Shown: in pieces, positions 8,641 through 17,747 of the stretch
Numbering within the stretch: the stretch's first letter is position 1
Layout of the letters: each line of letters starts with the position of its first letter
Assembly: GCA_947494565.1 (NCBI GenBank)
Contig: CANLVG010000007.1
Location: forward strand, 124,001-188,000
DNA: 64,000 nucleotides
Source: an uncultured Flavobacteriaceae bacterium
GTDB lineage: Bacteria > Bacteroidota > Bacteroidia > Flavobacteriales > Flavobacteriaceae
Reading direction: 5' to 3'
The notes under the pieces: model-generated
Databases searched by the model: none
Told to the model about the DNA's origin: nothing
Seen by the model: the letters and a program-made list of their open reading frames with translations, nothing else
Position numbers and translations under genes: made by a program

Positions 8641-10506
8641 CTAGCCCATCTCCTCATCATTAAGCTCTTTAATGAAATACGAGGGTAAAATACCCAAACG
8701 TTTTTTAAAGGCCGAGTAAAAGGTATTTAGATTGTTGAATCCGCTTGAGCGCGCTATATAACTGAGCTTACTATTTCTAAAGTCTTTGTCTTCCACTAAT
8801 CGGTTTAATAGAAAATTGATTCTAAGTTCGTTAATGTAGTTGTTGAAATTAGTTTTCTTTTCATGGTTGATTACAAGGGATAAATATTTTTGATTGGTTT
8901 GTAGTTTTTCCGAGAGACTTCGTAAACTACATTTCGTATCGAGAAAAAAATTATCCTCCTCAAATCTTTGCAATTTCGTAAGGATGATTTCTTTCACATC
9001 TTCATCGATATACGCCTGTTGTGACTTAGGTCCTTTTTTTGTCGTGACAGGCTTCCTAGCAGTCGAATTTGCATCAGGAACAATTTTTTTCTGATTCAGC
9101 TTCTCTAGGGTCAATTCTTTGGTCCTGTTAAATAGAAGCTTGTTCTTTTTTTTGACTTTCATGTAGGAGTAGGCCGCTATGCCGGTAGAAATGAGTGTCA
9201 GTATCAAAATCAGGGTCAAAAAGCGATACTTTTGCGCTTGGCTCTCTGTTCGTAATTCCAATAATTCTTTTTGTCTGGAAATATTATCGATTTTGCGTTC
9301 GGCCTCCAATATTTTGATCCGTTGTTCAGATTCTACTGAAAACAGCGAGTCGCTTATGGAAAGATGAAGGTCGGAAAAAGCAGCAGCATCCAAAGAATCT
9401 CCGTTGAACAAGTAAAGTTGTGATAGTTCTTTGCTGACCTCTTTGATAACGTCGAAGGCATTAATGACCTTTGCTGAATAAAATGCTTTTTCGTAACTGG
9501 TTATTGATTGAATAGTGTCTTGTACTTCCAAATATAATTTGGCCATCAATACATGAGCTCTCGGCCTTCTAAACCGATAGTTGTTCGAATCTATTAGGTC
9601 TAAGGATTTGGACAAAAAATAGTCCGCCATAGTAAACTCCTTTTCCTCGATGTAAATGTTTGCCATGTTCATGTAAACAATGCTTCTAACATAGCTTCCT
9701 GGCTCTTGAATTTTCTTTTCCATTCTTAAATAGAACTCATAGATTTCAGAGGCCTTTTCGATTCCCTCGAGTTTGTGCGCCATTCGAGCTAACTCATCGA
9801 TTTTTGGAAATATGTACTGTACTTTTTCTAGGGTTAAAATTAGATCCAGACCTTTGAGGCAATTATCCAACGCTTTGTCATATTCATTCAGTCTAAGATA
9901 GACATGTGAAATAGCAGAATACGCCCGCATTTCGGCGTACTTATTTTGAGATTTTTCACCCATTTCCAATACATCCAAGGCCGTTTTTAATGCAAGTTCA
10001 TATTTCCCCTGTTCTGCAAAAACATATGACTTTAATGTACCACTTTCGGCGATTAACTCGTGAATGTTCTGAGATTCGATTTGAGATTCGATTTGGGCTA
10101 TTTTGCTTAAAGCACGCCCGAAAAGACCTTGGATAAAATAGATATAGGCTTGATTTAAGGACGATTTGAGATACTCAGGTTTGAAATCTAAATCCAATGC
10201 TAGCCTTTGGGCTTCATCATTGTACTTTTTCGCTTTGTCAGTTGATCTGTAAATAAAAAAAGTGAACAAATCTAAACAAGCCTCAACTCTTTGTATTCCG
10301 AAAGATTCATTTTTCCTTTCAATCAATTTTGCTTCATTGAAAGATTCAGGGTTTTCGATGAGCTGTTTCTCTACTAAGCTTTCGATTCTTTCTAGATAAG
10401 GGAGCAGTTCAATGGTAGCACAAACCTGGTCGCGGGAGTGCAGCCAAATGGGCGATAATACGAAGAACATTACTAGACTAAGACGACTCATTGATACGTT
10501 TTTCAA
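8641..10506 (-). CDS. TPR-containing membrane-anchored AraC-family regulator
   Basis: The 621-residue protein has an N-terminal signal/anchor, about six tetratricopeptide-type helical repeats (roughly 100-370, e.g. AYSAISHVYLRLNEYDKALD), a coiled-coil segment, one membrane helix (FLTLILILTLISTGIAAYSY, about 430-450) and a C-terminal AraC-type helix-turn-helix domain (YIARSSGFNNLNTFYSAFKK, about 580-600). This places the TPR sensor in the periplasm and the DNA-binding domain in the cytoplasm, an arrangement common in Bacteroidota. Its long, structured upstream region (10507-11085) suggests controlled expression. Targets are unknown; the palindrome shared between this region and the upstream region of the second susC is a candidate site. 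Confidence 0.9.
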   Translation of the reverse strand: MKNVSMSRLSLVMFFVLSPIWLHSRDQVCATIELLPYLERIESLVEKQLIENPESFNEAKLIERKNESFGIQRVEACLDLFTFFIYRSTDKAKKYNDEAQRLALDLDFKPEYLKSSLNQAYIYFIQGLFGRALSKIAQIESQIESQNIHELIAESGTLKSYVFAEQGKYELALKTALDVLEMGEKSQNKYAEMRAYSAISHVYLRLNEYDKALDNCLKGLDLILTLEKVQYIFPKIDELARMAHKLEGIEKASEIYEFYLRMEKKIQEPGSYVRSIVYMNMANIYIEEKEFTMADYFLSKSLDLIDSNNYRFRRPRAHVLMAKLYLEVQDTIQSITSYEKAFYSAKVINAFDVIKEVSKELSQLYLFNGDSLDAAAFSDLHLSISDSLFSVESEQRIKILEAERKIDNISRQKELLELRTESQAQKYRFLTLILILTLISTGIAAYSYMKVKKKNKLLFNRTKELTLEKLNQKKIVPDANSTARKPVTTKKGPKSQQAYIDEDVKEIILTKLQRFEEDNFFLDTKCSLRSLSEKLQTNQKYLSLVINHEKKTNFNNYINELRINFLLNRLVEDKDFRNSKLSYIARSSGFNNLNTFYSAFKKRLGILPSYFIKELNDEEMG

Positions 10507-10670
10507 GCCAAGATTTGTATTATAAGAGGTAGTGTCAAGCTAGCTATACTAAAGTAAGAATAAATACCATAGACTCGTAGTCTTCTAAGTGTATTGCGCA
10601 CAATTAATTTAAATAGTTAGCTATTCGATCATAATAGAACCAAGTGATCCCTATTCTGTTTAAAAAGATT

Positions 10671-10721
10671 CAATATTGAGGTTATAAAAAAAGCAATATT
10701 GCCAACCGACAATATTGCTTT
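10671..10721 (-). terminator. Hairpin terminator or attenuator upstream of the TPR-AraC gene
   Basis: The arms AAAGCAATATTG (10690-10701) and CAATATTGCTTT (10710-10721) pair perfectly over 12 bases around an eight-base loop, and on the minus strand the stem runs into a T7 tract. A third copy of the octamer CAATATTG lies at 10671-10678 and could pair with either arm. The hairpin is about 180 bases upstream of the TPR-AraC start and in its orientation, so it may be a leader attenuator or the end of a separate small transcript. Confidence 0.6.
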
Positions 10722-10863
10722 AAACTAACTTCAACGCTCTAAGGTTTTTGACAGATTACGGTAAATTCAAAAACCAATGAGTATTGAAAGAACTTGAATA
10801 AACTAACTCACCTCTAAGATAATTTTTAAAATCACCAATGTAGATTGTGTCCAAAAAACATAA

Positions 10864-10880
10864 TTCAAATTCATGAATTT
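10864..10880. promoter_or_regulatory. Palindromic 17-mer, copy 1 (possible operator)
   Basis: TTCAAATTCATGAATTT contains the 14-base perfect palindrome AAATTCATGAATTT. The same 17-mer occurs at 21104-21120, upstream of the second susC gene. Both copies are intergenic. A role as a regulator site is inferred only from the exact repetition and the symmetry. Confidence 0.45.
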
Positions 10881-11047
10881 TCGTCTCGTTATGTCATTTA
10901 CAAGGTCATTTGATAGTGCTTTTTGTCTTATCTTTTAAAAGAACAATCGTATAGCTGTTCTACGTCGAGAATTGGCACTTCTTGTGGCGCTAGGACTTAA
11001 TTAGGTGCAAGCAAATGAGATTTTTATAAAACGCCTATTTGACCTAA

Positions 11048-11076
11048 AAGGAGGTATACCAATGAAGGATAGTTAA
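11048..11076 (+). promoter_or_regulatory. Strong Shine-Dalgarno with aborted in-frame start
   Basis: A near-perfect ribosome-binding site (AAGGAGGT, 11048-11055) is followed six bases later by ATG AAG GAT AGT TAA (11062-11076). This mini-frame is in phase with the gene that starts at 11086, and the TAA is its fifth codon. Either the original start has been lost to a nonsense change, with re-initiation at 11086, or it is a four-codon leader. Confidence 0.5.
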
Positions 11077-11085
11077 TACCAAACT

Positions 11086-12513
11086 ATGATGAATTCAATT
11101 TGGCACGACTGTTTGTTTTGTACAATTATCCTTTTGGGTTATTTCGGTAGTGCCCAACTGCAATGCCCAAAGATCGATAACCCCGTAAATGGTGATACGG
11201 ATGTACCTGTAGATACACAAGTATCATGGAATGTTGTTGGGGGTATCGATGGTTATTCGGTCTCATTAGGTACTACCGAAGGTGGTTCGGACATATTAAA
11301 TAGCCGATCGGCTGCTCTTGTAAATTTTTTGACACCAGTTGTAGGGTTGCCCGATAACACAGAAATTTTCGTGACCATAAGTCTTTTTTTAGACGATGGT
11401 ACTTTTATTACATGCCCCTCGGAAAAGTTTACCACAGTCGACGTGATGACTCCTCCAAATTGTACTACCTTGAATCAACCGCTGCCTGGAGCGGAAGATG
11501 TGAATTCAGGCGAGGAGTTGGTATGGGATTATGCGCCTACGGCAACGGGGTATAAACTATCTATTGGAGTAACGGAAATGGGTGAGGAACTATTGGCGGA
11601 GACCGATATCGGAAATAATTTGTCGTACCGACCCGTTGAAAACCTTCCTCTGAATACCCGGCTTTTCATAACGATAACCCCTTACAATGAAAATGGTGAT
11701 GCCCAATCATGTTCTTTTCAGACATTTACGACCGGGGCGTCGAATATTGATTGTGATCAGTTCAGGCCAGAAACCAATATGCCGGAAGTAATAGGACTAT
11801 GTAAAGGCAGCTCGACGGTTATCGTTTCGACCGATGACCGCGCCCAAGGTTTTCGCTGGTATAGAATTGAAGAGGGTTCGGAAGTATTATTTTCTGAGGA
11901 AGAGGCTGTCACAATTTCAGCGGTAGGTGAGTATCGGTACGAAGCCTACAATTCTGTATCACTTTTTGGAGATACCTCGGAATGTACTAGAATACACTCT
12001 TTTTCGGTGGTTGATTCAGAAATTGCAACCATAGAGGAGGTAAAAGCTGAGAGAGGGCGTTTTGGAATTAATATAGAGGTTATAACCTCGGGTATCGGGA
12101 ATTATGAATATGCCTTGGACACAATTGAGGGTCCCTATACAGATAGCGCCATTTTTACTTCGATTGCAGAGGGGAATCATAACATTTTTGTTAGGGACAA
12201 GAATGGGTGTGGAATTTCAGAGTATTTTTTCGTTCAGAGCATAGCTAGAAAAGACTTTCCAGTTTTTTTTACCCCCAACAACGACGGTATCAACGACTAT
12301 TGGCAGTTTACTCCAATGAATGGGGTTATCGCCAACTTAAAAATGATTTTTATTTTTGACCGCTATGGAAACTTACTATCGCAGTTGGTACCCGAATCTA
12401 TCGGCTGGGATGGTACGGTCAATGGAAAAGCGATGCCGTCATCAACCTATTGGTACAAGGCTACCTCGGTATATGATGAAACGATCGGGGGCTACTTTGC
12501 ATTGAAAAGATAA
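11086..12513 (+). CDS. Secreted Fn3-like repeat protein with type B T9SS sorting domain
   Basis: The 475-residue protein has a signal peptide (to about FGSAQ), two fibronectin-III-like repeats of about 95 residues (both with 'NP-x-DV-x-W-x-x-x-GY-x-x-S-x-G' patterns and a cysteine pair), an Ig/PKD-like middle, and a C-terminal gliding-motility-type domain: FFTPNNDGINDYWQF, then IFDRYGNLL, GWDGTVNGKAMPSSTYWY and a basic end. That C-terminal domain is the type B signal for export by the type IX secretion system, so the protein is displayed or released outside. Translation may start by re-initiation after an aborted upstream start. It converges with the UnbV-type gene. Ligand unknown. Confidence 0.88.
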   Translation: MMNSIWHDCLFCTIILLGYFGSAQLQCPKIDNPVNGDTDVPVDTQVSWNVVGGIDGYSVSLGTTEGGSDILNSRSAALVNFLTPVVGLPDNTEIFVTISLFLDDGTFITCPSEKFTTVDVMTPPNCTTLNQPLPGAEDVNSGEELVWDYAPTATGYKLSIGVTEMGEELLAETDIGNNLSYRPVENLPLNTRLFITITPYNENGDAQSCSFQTFTTGASNIDCDQFRPETNMPEVIGLCKGSSTVIVSTDDRAQGFRWYRIEEGSEVLFSEEEAVTISAVGEYRYEAYNSVSLFGDTSECTRIHSFSVVDSEIATIEEVKAERGRFGINIEVITSGIGNYEYALDTIEGPYTDSAIFTSIAEGNHNIFVRDKNGCGISEYFFVQSIARKDFPVFFTPNNDGINDYWQFTPMNGVIANLKMIFIFDRYGNLLSQLVPESIGWDGTVNGKAMPSSTYWYKATSVYDETIGGYFALKR

Positions 12514-12535
12514 ATCCGTCTTTTAGAATAGTACC

Positions 12536-15500
12536 TTAGTTTTCAAAAACCAATAGGGTGCCCTTATTTTGGGTTACGAAATACAGTTTGCCTCCCGTAG
12601 CAGATTTGACAGCTGCGATGGACTTCGCATCTTGAGGTGCCAAAAAACCGATTTCATCGTTAGGGATCGCTTCAAATGACCCTTTACCGTTACCTTTTAA
12701 ATAAATTCCATTAAGCGCGTCATACCTTCCTATAAATGTTTCATTTCCAAAATCATTGCCGACCGCCAAAATATCTTGATTTCCGTCACCATCCAAATCA
12801 GTTAACACAATGTCATTAAGAGGTGCCAATTGGGCTTCAATGGGCAAGTCGTGTATTTTGAAAGAGCCATTGCCCAAGTTTTCTACATAGCTACTTTTAT
12901 CGAAATTTCCCTTGAGCACGAAGGCATCACTTGCCTCTTGTGAGGTCAGCAACGTACTATCAGTGGCTTCGGCGTATTCCCTGAAGTAGCCGAATTTCGA
13001 TCGAAACAGCGGACTTTGTTTAACGAGGTCACCCCAAAAGTTAACTGGGTACGACTTGAATGACCCGCTTTTGTCCTTAAGGTAGGCAAAGCTCACAGGG
13101 TCAATACTTCCGTTTTTATCAAAGTCCTTTGCGATTATAGTTACTGGTCTGTCAGCAGAGGGCTGAAACAAGTTGTTCTTCCCCAGATTTCCTACTACAA
13201 AATCGGTGTCACCATCGTTATCCATATCACCTGCGGCAATGCTCTCCCACCAACCGGTAAAATTTTGAAGTCCTGTATTTTCGACCTTTTCAAAAGACCC
13301 GTTTTGGTTTTTGAAAATAGTAATCGGCATAAGTTCACCAACTACGATCAAATCTTGCTGTTGATCCCCGTTATAATCGCTCCAGACCGCATCCGTAACC
13401 ATGCCGATATTCCTTAAGTCCGGGGCTAAATGGTCAGTGACATCCTTAAGAACGCCATTTTCATTTTTCAATAGATGACTTTTTTCTGGCATAGGAAATT
13501 CACCCATGGCGGTTCTTCCACCGACGAATAGATCGATATAGCCATCACCATCAAAATCAATAGGTTTTACCACAGAGCCACTTGTTCTGATATCGGGTAT
13601 GCGGTTCGGATTCTCTGTGAACCTTCCTTTTCCGTCATTTATATAGAGTCGGTCTTTGTAGCTTTCAGTTCCTTTTTCAAATTGATTACTACCAGAAACC
13701 AGATACATATCAAGATCACCGTCGTTATCGATGTCAAAAAGGGCAATTCCTTCTTCTTCAAAATGCATCTCATCGGGCTCTGTGAACAAGGGTTGTTGGG
13801 TAAAATTACCCGCTTCCGTTTGAAATAGAATGATTGGAGATTGTTTTGCCGAGCTTCCAACTACCACGTCCTCAAAAGTATCACCATTCAAATCACCTAC
13901 AGCGAGACAGGGACCATTTTGAGTTAACTTATGAGGTAAGGTCCGTTGTATGTCAAAGTCTATAAAGTCCAAATCTTTGTGAACGATATCGATGTTTAAT
14001 CGTTGGGTCATGTTGGTCAGCTTAGGTACGTTCGAACGTTTTGAAGTTGGATGAAAGGAACCCGAACCCTGTTTGACAGCATTTTTATGATGTATTGAAA
14101 CCGTTTGATTGGCTTCAATAGTTGTCAATTTTTCATAGGTGCCATCTGGCCATTGCACTTCTAGTTGCTGAACGGTGTCGATTGTTCCCAATCCAAAGTG
14201 TGGAATAGGTTCGACTGAGGACATATAGCCACGAGTCAAATAGTGTTCATAGTACTGCGTTTTGCCATCACCATACGAAATCTTGATTTTGGTGCCAATA
14301 CCCAATGGGTTATGGGTAGGGCCTTTAAGTGCTAACCGCAAAAAGTTATTCGTTTCACTTTCATTTTTGCCATACGTATTTTCAAAAATGAAGGCCTCAT
14401 CGTTAATGTTGTTGACCACATAGTCTAAATCACCGTCTTGATCTAAATCTACAAAGGCGGCACCATTGGAAAATGAAGGGATACTTAGACCCCAATCTTG
14501 GGTTCGTTCTTCAAACATCCAGTCCCCTTTGTTGAAATAGGCATAATTCGGGAGTTTCACTACCGGTATAGAGTCTAAAATTTTGAAGGGACTTAAATAG
14601 GGTCCGGCACTTACTGCAAAGTCGCCAAAATCCTTATCAGTAATATCACGAGGGAAACCATTGGTTATAAATAAATCTCGAAGGCCATCATTATCGGCAT
14701 CCATAAATAGGGGCGACCAGCTCCAGTCTGTTTTGGCTATGCCGGCCATTAATCCTATTTCACTGTAATTACCGTCAGGGCCAGTACCTTTATGTAACAT
14801 GTTACGCATGTATTGGTACTCGTAACCATACTTTTTGTTTAGGGTGTACTCTAGATAGTTGGTATTGCCAATGGTTGTTTTTAACCGTTGGTTGCTTTCG
14901 CCCAGCATGTCTAAGGTTAGGATATCTAGAAGGCCATCATTGTCATAATCCGAAATATCAGAGCCCATCGAGAATTTACTTTGATGTTTAAGATAGTTCT
15001 CGATTTTGTTGGTGAAAGTGCCATCTTGATTATTGATATACAATACATCATTAGTGAGGTAGTCATTACTGATATGAATGTCGGGCCAACCATCATAGTT
15101 TAGGTCAGCTACCGCAAGTCCCAAACCGAAACCCTCATACACAATACCTGCTTTTAGCGTCACATCTTCAAAGGTGCCATCTCCTTTATTTCGATATAGT
15201 TTATCATTGCTCATGGCAGAACCGTCATTTACCCTTGCACGATAGTTCGTAGGTAGGGTTTCGCCCTGTTCGTTATTCAGCACATAGAGATCTAGAAGGC
15301 CATCTTTGTCGTAGTCGAAAAAGGTGGCGTTCATACTGTTTCGATTATCGTCAATTTTGTATTTCTTCGCCATTTCCTGGAAGGTTGGTACCCCTTCATT
15401 AGTAATTCCTTGATTGACAAAAAGCATATTTCTTCTATCTTGTGCCTCACCGCCCATGGCGGAGCAGATATAAATATCAATAAGGCCATCGAGATTGATA

Positions 15501-15853
15501 TCAACAATGGCAGCTCCAGTACTCCATTTTTGTCCCGCCTCTATACCTGCCGTTTTTGAAATATCCAGAAACTTGAAATCACCTTCATTTAGGTAAAGTT
15601 TGTTGGTGACTTGATTGCCTGTAAAAAAAATATCGTTTAGACCATCGTTGTTAAAATCAGCGACAGCAATACCACCACCATTAAAAATATATTCTTCGGT
15701 AAGAATGTTAAAGCTATCGGTTTCTACAATACGGTTGTTAAACTCTACATTGGTTTTCTTTGATGATTTTAGCACGTATAGTGTGGCCTCCTTATTTTCA
15801 CAGGAGGAAAAAAGTAGTACTAGGAGAACAGATAATAGAAGGCTATTTTTCAT
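12536..15853 (-). CDS. FG-GAP/VCBS-repeat lipoprotein with ASPIC/UnbV domain
   Basis: The 1105-residue lipoprotein (lipobox Cys18, LLFSSC) carries many FG-GAP/VCBS-like repeats with calcium-loop motifs of the form D-x-[ND]-x-DG-x-x-D (DFNNDGLNDIFF, DYDKDGLLDLYV, DLDQDGDLDYVV and others). They fall in two blocks, about 50-500 and 650-1050, that probably form beta-propellers. Between them is an ASPIC/UnbV-type segment (GPTHNPLGIGTKIKISYGDG, then QLEVQWPDGTYEKL, about 510-600). Such proteins are common next to susCD operons in marine Bacteroidota and are thought to act on or bind surface glycans; their activity is not established. It lies downstream of the second susC-susD pair, beyond its terminator. 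Confidence 0.9.
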   Translation of the reverse strand: MKNSLLLSVLLVLLFSSCENKEATLYVLKSSKKTNVEFNNRIVETDSFNILTEEYIFNGGGIAVADFNNDGLNDIFFTGNQVTNKLYLNEGDFKFLDISKTAGIEAGQKWSTGAAIVDINLDGLIDIYICSAMGGEAQDRRNMLFVNQGITNEGVPTFQEMAKKYKIDDNRNSMNATFFDYDKDGLLDLYVLNNEQGETLPTNYRARVNDGSAMSNDKLYRNKGDGTFEDVTLKAGIVYEGFGLGLAVADLNYDGWPDIHISNDYLTNDVLYINNQDGTFTNKIENYLKHQSKFSMGSDISDYDNDGLLDILTLDMLGESNQRLKTTIGNTNYLEYTLNKKYGYEYQYMRNMLHKGTGPDGNYSEIGLMAGIAKTDWSWSPLFMDADNDGLRDLFITNGFPRDITDKDFGDFAVSAGPYLSPFKILDSIPVVKLPNYAYFNKGDWMFEERTQDWGLSIPSFSNGAAFVDLDQDGDLDYVVNNINDEAFIFENTYGKNESETNNFLRLALKGPTHNPLGIGTKIKISYGDGKTQYYEHYLTRGYMSSVEPIPHFGLGTIDTVQQLEVQWPDGTYEKLTTIEANQTVSIHHKNAVKQGSGSFHPTSKRSNVPKLTNMTQRLNIDIVHKDLDFIDFDIQRTLPHKLTQNGPCLAVGDLNGDTFEDVVVGSSAKQSPIILFQTEAGNFTQQPLFTEPDEMHFEEEGIALFDIDNDGDLDMYLVSGSNQFEKGTESYKDRLYINDGKGRFTENPNRIPDIRTSGSVVKPIDFDGDGYIDLFVGGRTAMGEFPMPEKSHLLKNENGVLKDVTDHLAPDLRNIGMVTDAVWSDYNGDQQQDLIVVGELMPITIFKNQNGSFEKVENTGLQNFTGWWESIAAGDMDNDGDTDFVVGNLGKNNLFQPSADRPVTIIAKDFDKNGSIDPVSFAYLKDKSGSFKSYPVNFWGDLVKQSPLFRSKFGYFREYAEATDSTLLTSQEASDAFVLKGNFDKSSYVENLGNGSFKIHDLPIEAQLAPLNDIVLTDLDGDGNQDILAVGNDFGNETFIGRYDALNGIYLKGNGKGSFEAIPNDEIGFLAPQDAKSIAAVKSATGGKLYFVTQNKGTLLVFEN

Positions 15854-15890
15854 TTTGAAAACTAATTGACGGAACTTCGTTGACAGAAGT

Positions 15891-15928
15891 AAAAAAGCAG
15901 TGATTATACGAATATAACCACTGCTTTT
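15891..15928 (-). terminator. Intrinsic terminator of the second susC-susD operon
   Basis: The arms AAAAGCAGTG (15893-15902) and CACTGCTTTT (15919-15928) pair perfectly, with a further five-pair inner stem (TTATA/TATAA) around the loop CGAA. On the minus strand a run of six T follows. It sits 34 bases past the susD stop and just before the UnbV-type gene. Confidence 0.85.
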
Positions 15929-15961
15929 GATAGTATGAAAATTATAAAAACAAGTTTGAAA

Positions 15962-17713
15962 CTAGTAGGCCGGGTCTTGTGTTAATGTTGGCACACCATC
16001 CACCGAGGAGCGATCGATAGCTTCCAAGGGTATTGGGAAATATTCGTGTTTTCCTTCCACAAAAGTTTTACCTGCTAGATAAACCCTACTTTGTGATTCA
16101 CTTTGAATGTAAGCGGTAAGGGTTTCTGCTGCTATACCCCATCTTGTCAAGTCAAAGAAACGATGACCTTCCATTGCAAACTCCAAACGGGTCTCGAAAC
16201 GAACGGCCTTACGTGCCGTCGCGGCATCGGTCCAGGCCTCATTATACTGTGATATTTCATAATTGGCGGCCGGCTCATCTGCGATTACTTCAAAATCATT
16301 ACGCTCTTCCCCTTGAATTGCCCTGGGCACAAAACCGGCAGGGTTTGATGCCCTCGCTCTGATGAGGTTTACTAATTCGCGTGCTCTTTCTAGATCGCCC
16401 AATTCCACTTCTACCTCGGCCAGCCATAATATTATCATACCCAAACGCATAATGCGATAGTTGTTCGCAGAAAGATTTTGCCAACCGCCTTGCGCGAAAA
16501 ACTCTTGTTCGGCAACATGCTTCTTAGAAACAAAAGGCCCTGCATAGTTTAGGTCACGGGAAAAATCGGTTTGTGCAATTTTAAAATTCTTAAAGAGAAT
16601 TCCTGGTCGCCCTACCGTATGGTCTAATCTTGGATCTAGGGGGCCATCAAATACTGGAGTAACTGTATCGTCAACATCGGCTGAAACATTGGAATCGTTG
16701 AAAGAATCCAACAAAGGCAAACCGCCTTCGGTCTTGTAGGCATTCACCAAATTCTGGCTAACTTGATAGAAACCACAGCACCCCCATGGGTCCGTGTATG
16801 GGTGTGCAAGACCCATACCTCTATTGGAGACATCTGCATTCGCCTGACTAATTGCATATTGCACTTCGAAAATGGACTCTGAGTTGTTACGGCTACCCAC
16901 CAAGAAATTATCCTCAAAGTTTTCTACCAACGAAAACCCTCCATTATTGATAATATCTTCTAAGATGGGTTTTGCTTCTTGAAGTTTGGCAATATTGGCA
17001 GAACCGTCTTCATTAAACCCTTGATATACTTTTGCTTTAGCCAAAAACGCCTTAGCGGCCCAGCTTGTAGGTCTACCTACTTCAGACTGAGTTTCTGGCA
17101 GTACCGCTGCGGCCGCTTCAAAATCAGCCTCGATTAAGGGCCATATTTCGCGGTCGTTAGGAACTTGAGAACTAGACAAATCAGCTTTGTCAAAATTGGT
17201 TTCATCCACATAAGGAGGTCTTTCCCACATCTTACGTGCTTCAAAGTGAAAAATACCGCGTAAAAAACGTGCTTCGGCAATAATCTGCGCACTTCTTTCC
17301 GCAGGAGCATCCTCCACTAGTGCTAAAGTGTTTATTGCGTCGTTAGTCGTAGCAACGCCTAAAAACAATCCTCTCCATTTATCCCGTATGTGCAGGTTGA
17401 ACGATTGAAAATCATATTGCTCGATAAAGGACTGTTCAGGCTGGTCACCCGCATCCGTTCCTTTTAAAGCATCATCGGAAGGGAGATTAAATACCCAATT
17501 TTGAATTTCGTTACGCCAAGTTTGACCCGTAAGTCCACCCCCTTGCAACATATTATAAGATCCCAACAGGATTCCTTCAACACCGTTCATTGATGCGACA
17601 TCACCTTCACCAAATGCCCCTTGTGGCTCTTTGGCTGAGAATTCATCGCTACATCCCGTCACTAAGACAAGCGAAGCAATAAATACGATTACTAAACCTT
17701 TAATTGTTTTCAT
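15962..17713 (-). CDS. SusD/RagB-family outer-membrane glycan-binding lipoprotein
   Basis: The 583-residue lipoprotein (Cys21, LVTGC) has the SusD architecture: an N-terminal helical part with AEARFLRGIFHFEARKMWE near 145, and a RagB-like C-terminal part (ARKAVRFETRLEFAMEGHRF, DLTRWG, then YFPIPLEAIDRS) ending in TQDPAY. It presumably lids the SusC encoded immediately upstream (34-base gap) and binds the imported glycan. It is clearly divergent from the first SusD of the window (560 residues, different core sequence), so the two pairs probably serve different substrates. Confidence 0.95.
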   Translation of the reverse strand: MKTIKGLVIVFIASLVLVTGCSDEFSAKEPQGAFGEGDVASMNGVEGILLGSYNMLQGGGLTGQTWRNEIQNWVFNLPSDDALKGTDAGDQPEQSFIEQYDFQSFNLHIRDKWRGLFLGVATTNDAINTLALVEDAPAERSAQIIAEARFLRGIFHFEARKMWERPPYVDETNFDKADLSSSQVPNDREIWPLIEADFEAAAAVLPETQSEVGRPTSWAAKAFLAKAKVYQGFNEDGSANIAKLQEAKPILEDIINNGGFSLVENFEDNFLVGSRNNSESIFEVQYAISQANADVSNRGMGLAHPYTDPWGCCGFYQVSQNLVNAYKTEGGLPLLDSFNDSNVSADVDDTVTPVFDGPLDPRLDHTVGRPGILFKNFKIAQTDFSRDLNYAGPFVSKKHVAEQEFFAQGGWQNLSANNYRIMRLGMIILWLAEVEVELGDLERARELVNLIRARASNPAGFVPRAIQGEERNDFEVIADEPAANYEISQYNEAWTDAATARKAVRFETRLEFAMEGHRFFDLTRWGIAAETLTAYIQSESQSRVYLAGKTFVEGKHEYFPIPLEAIDRSSVDGVPTLTQDPAY

Positions 17714-17747
17714 TTCTATTTAATTTAAATTTCAGAGTCAATTTTTA

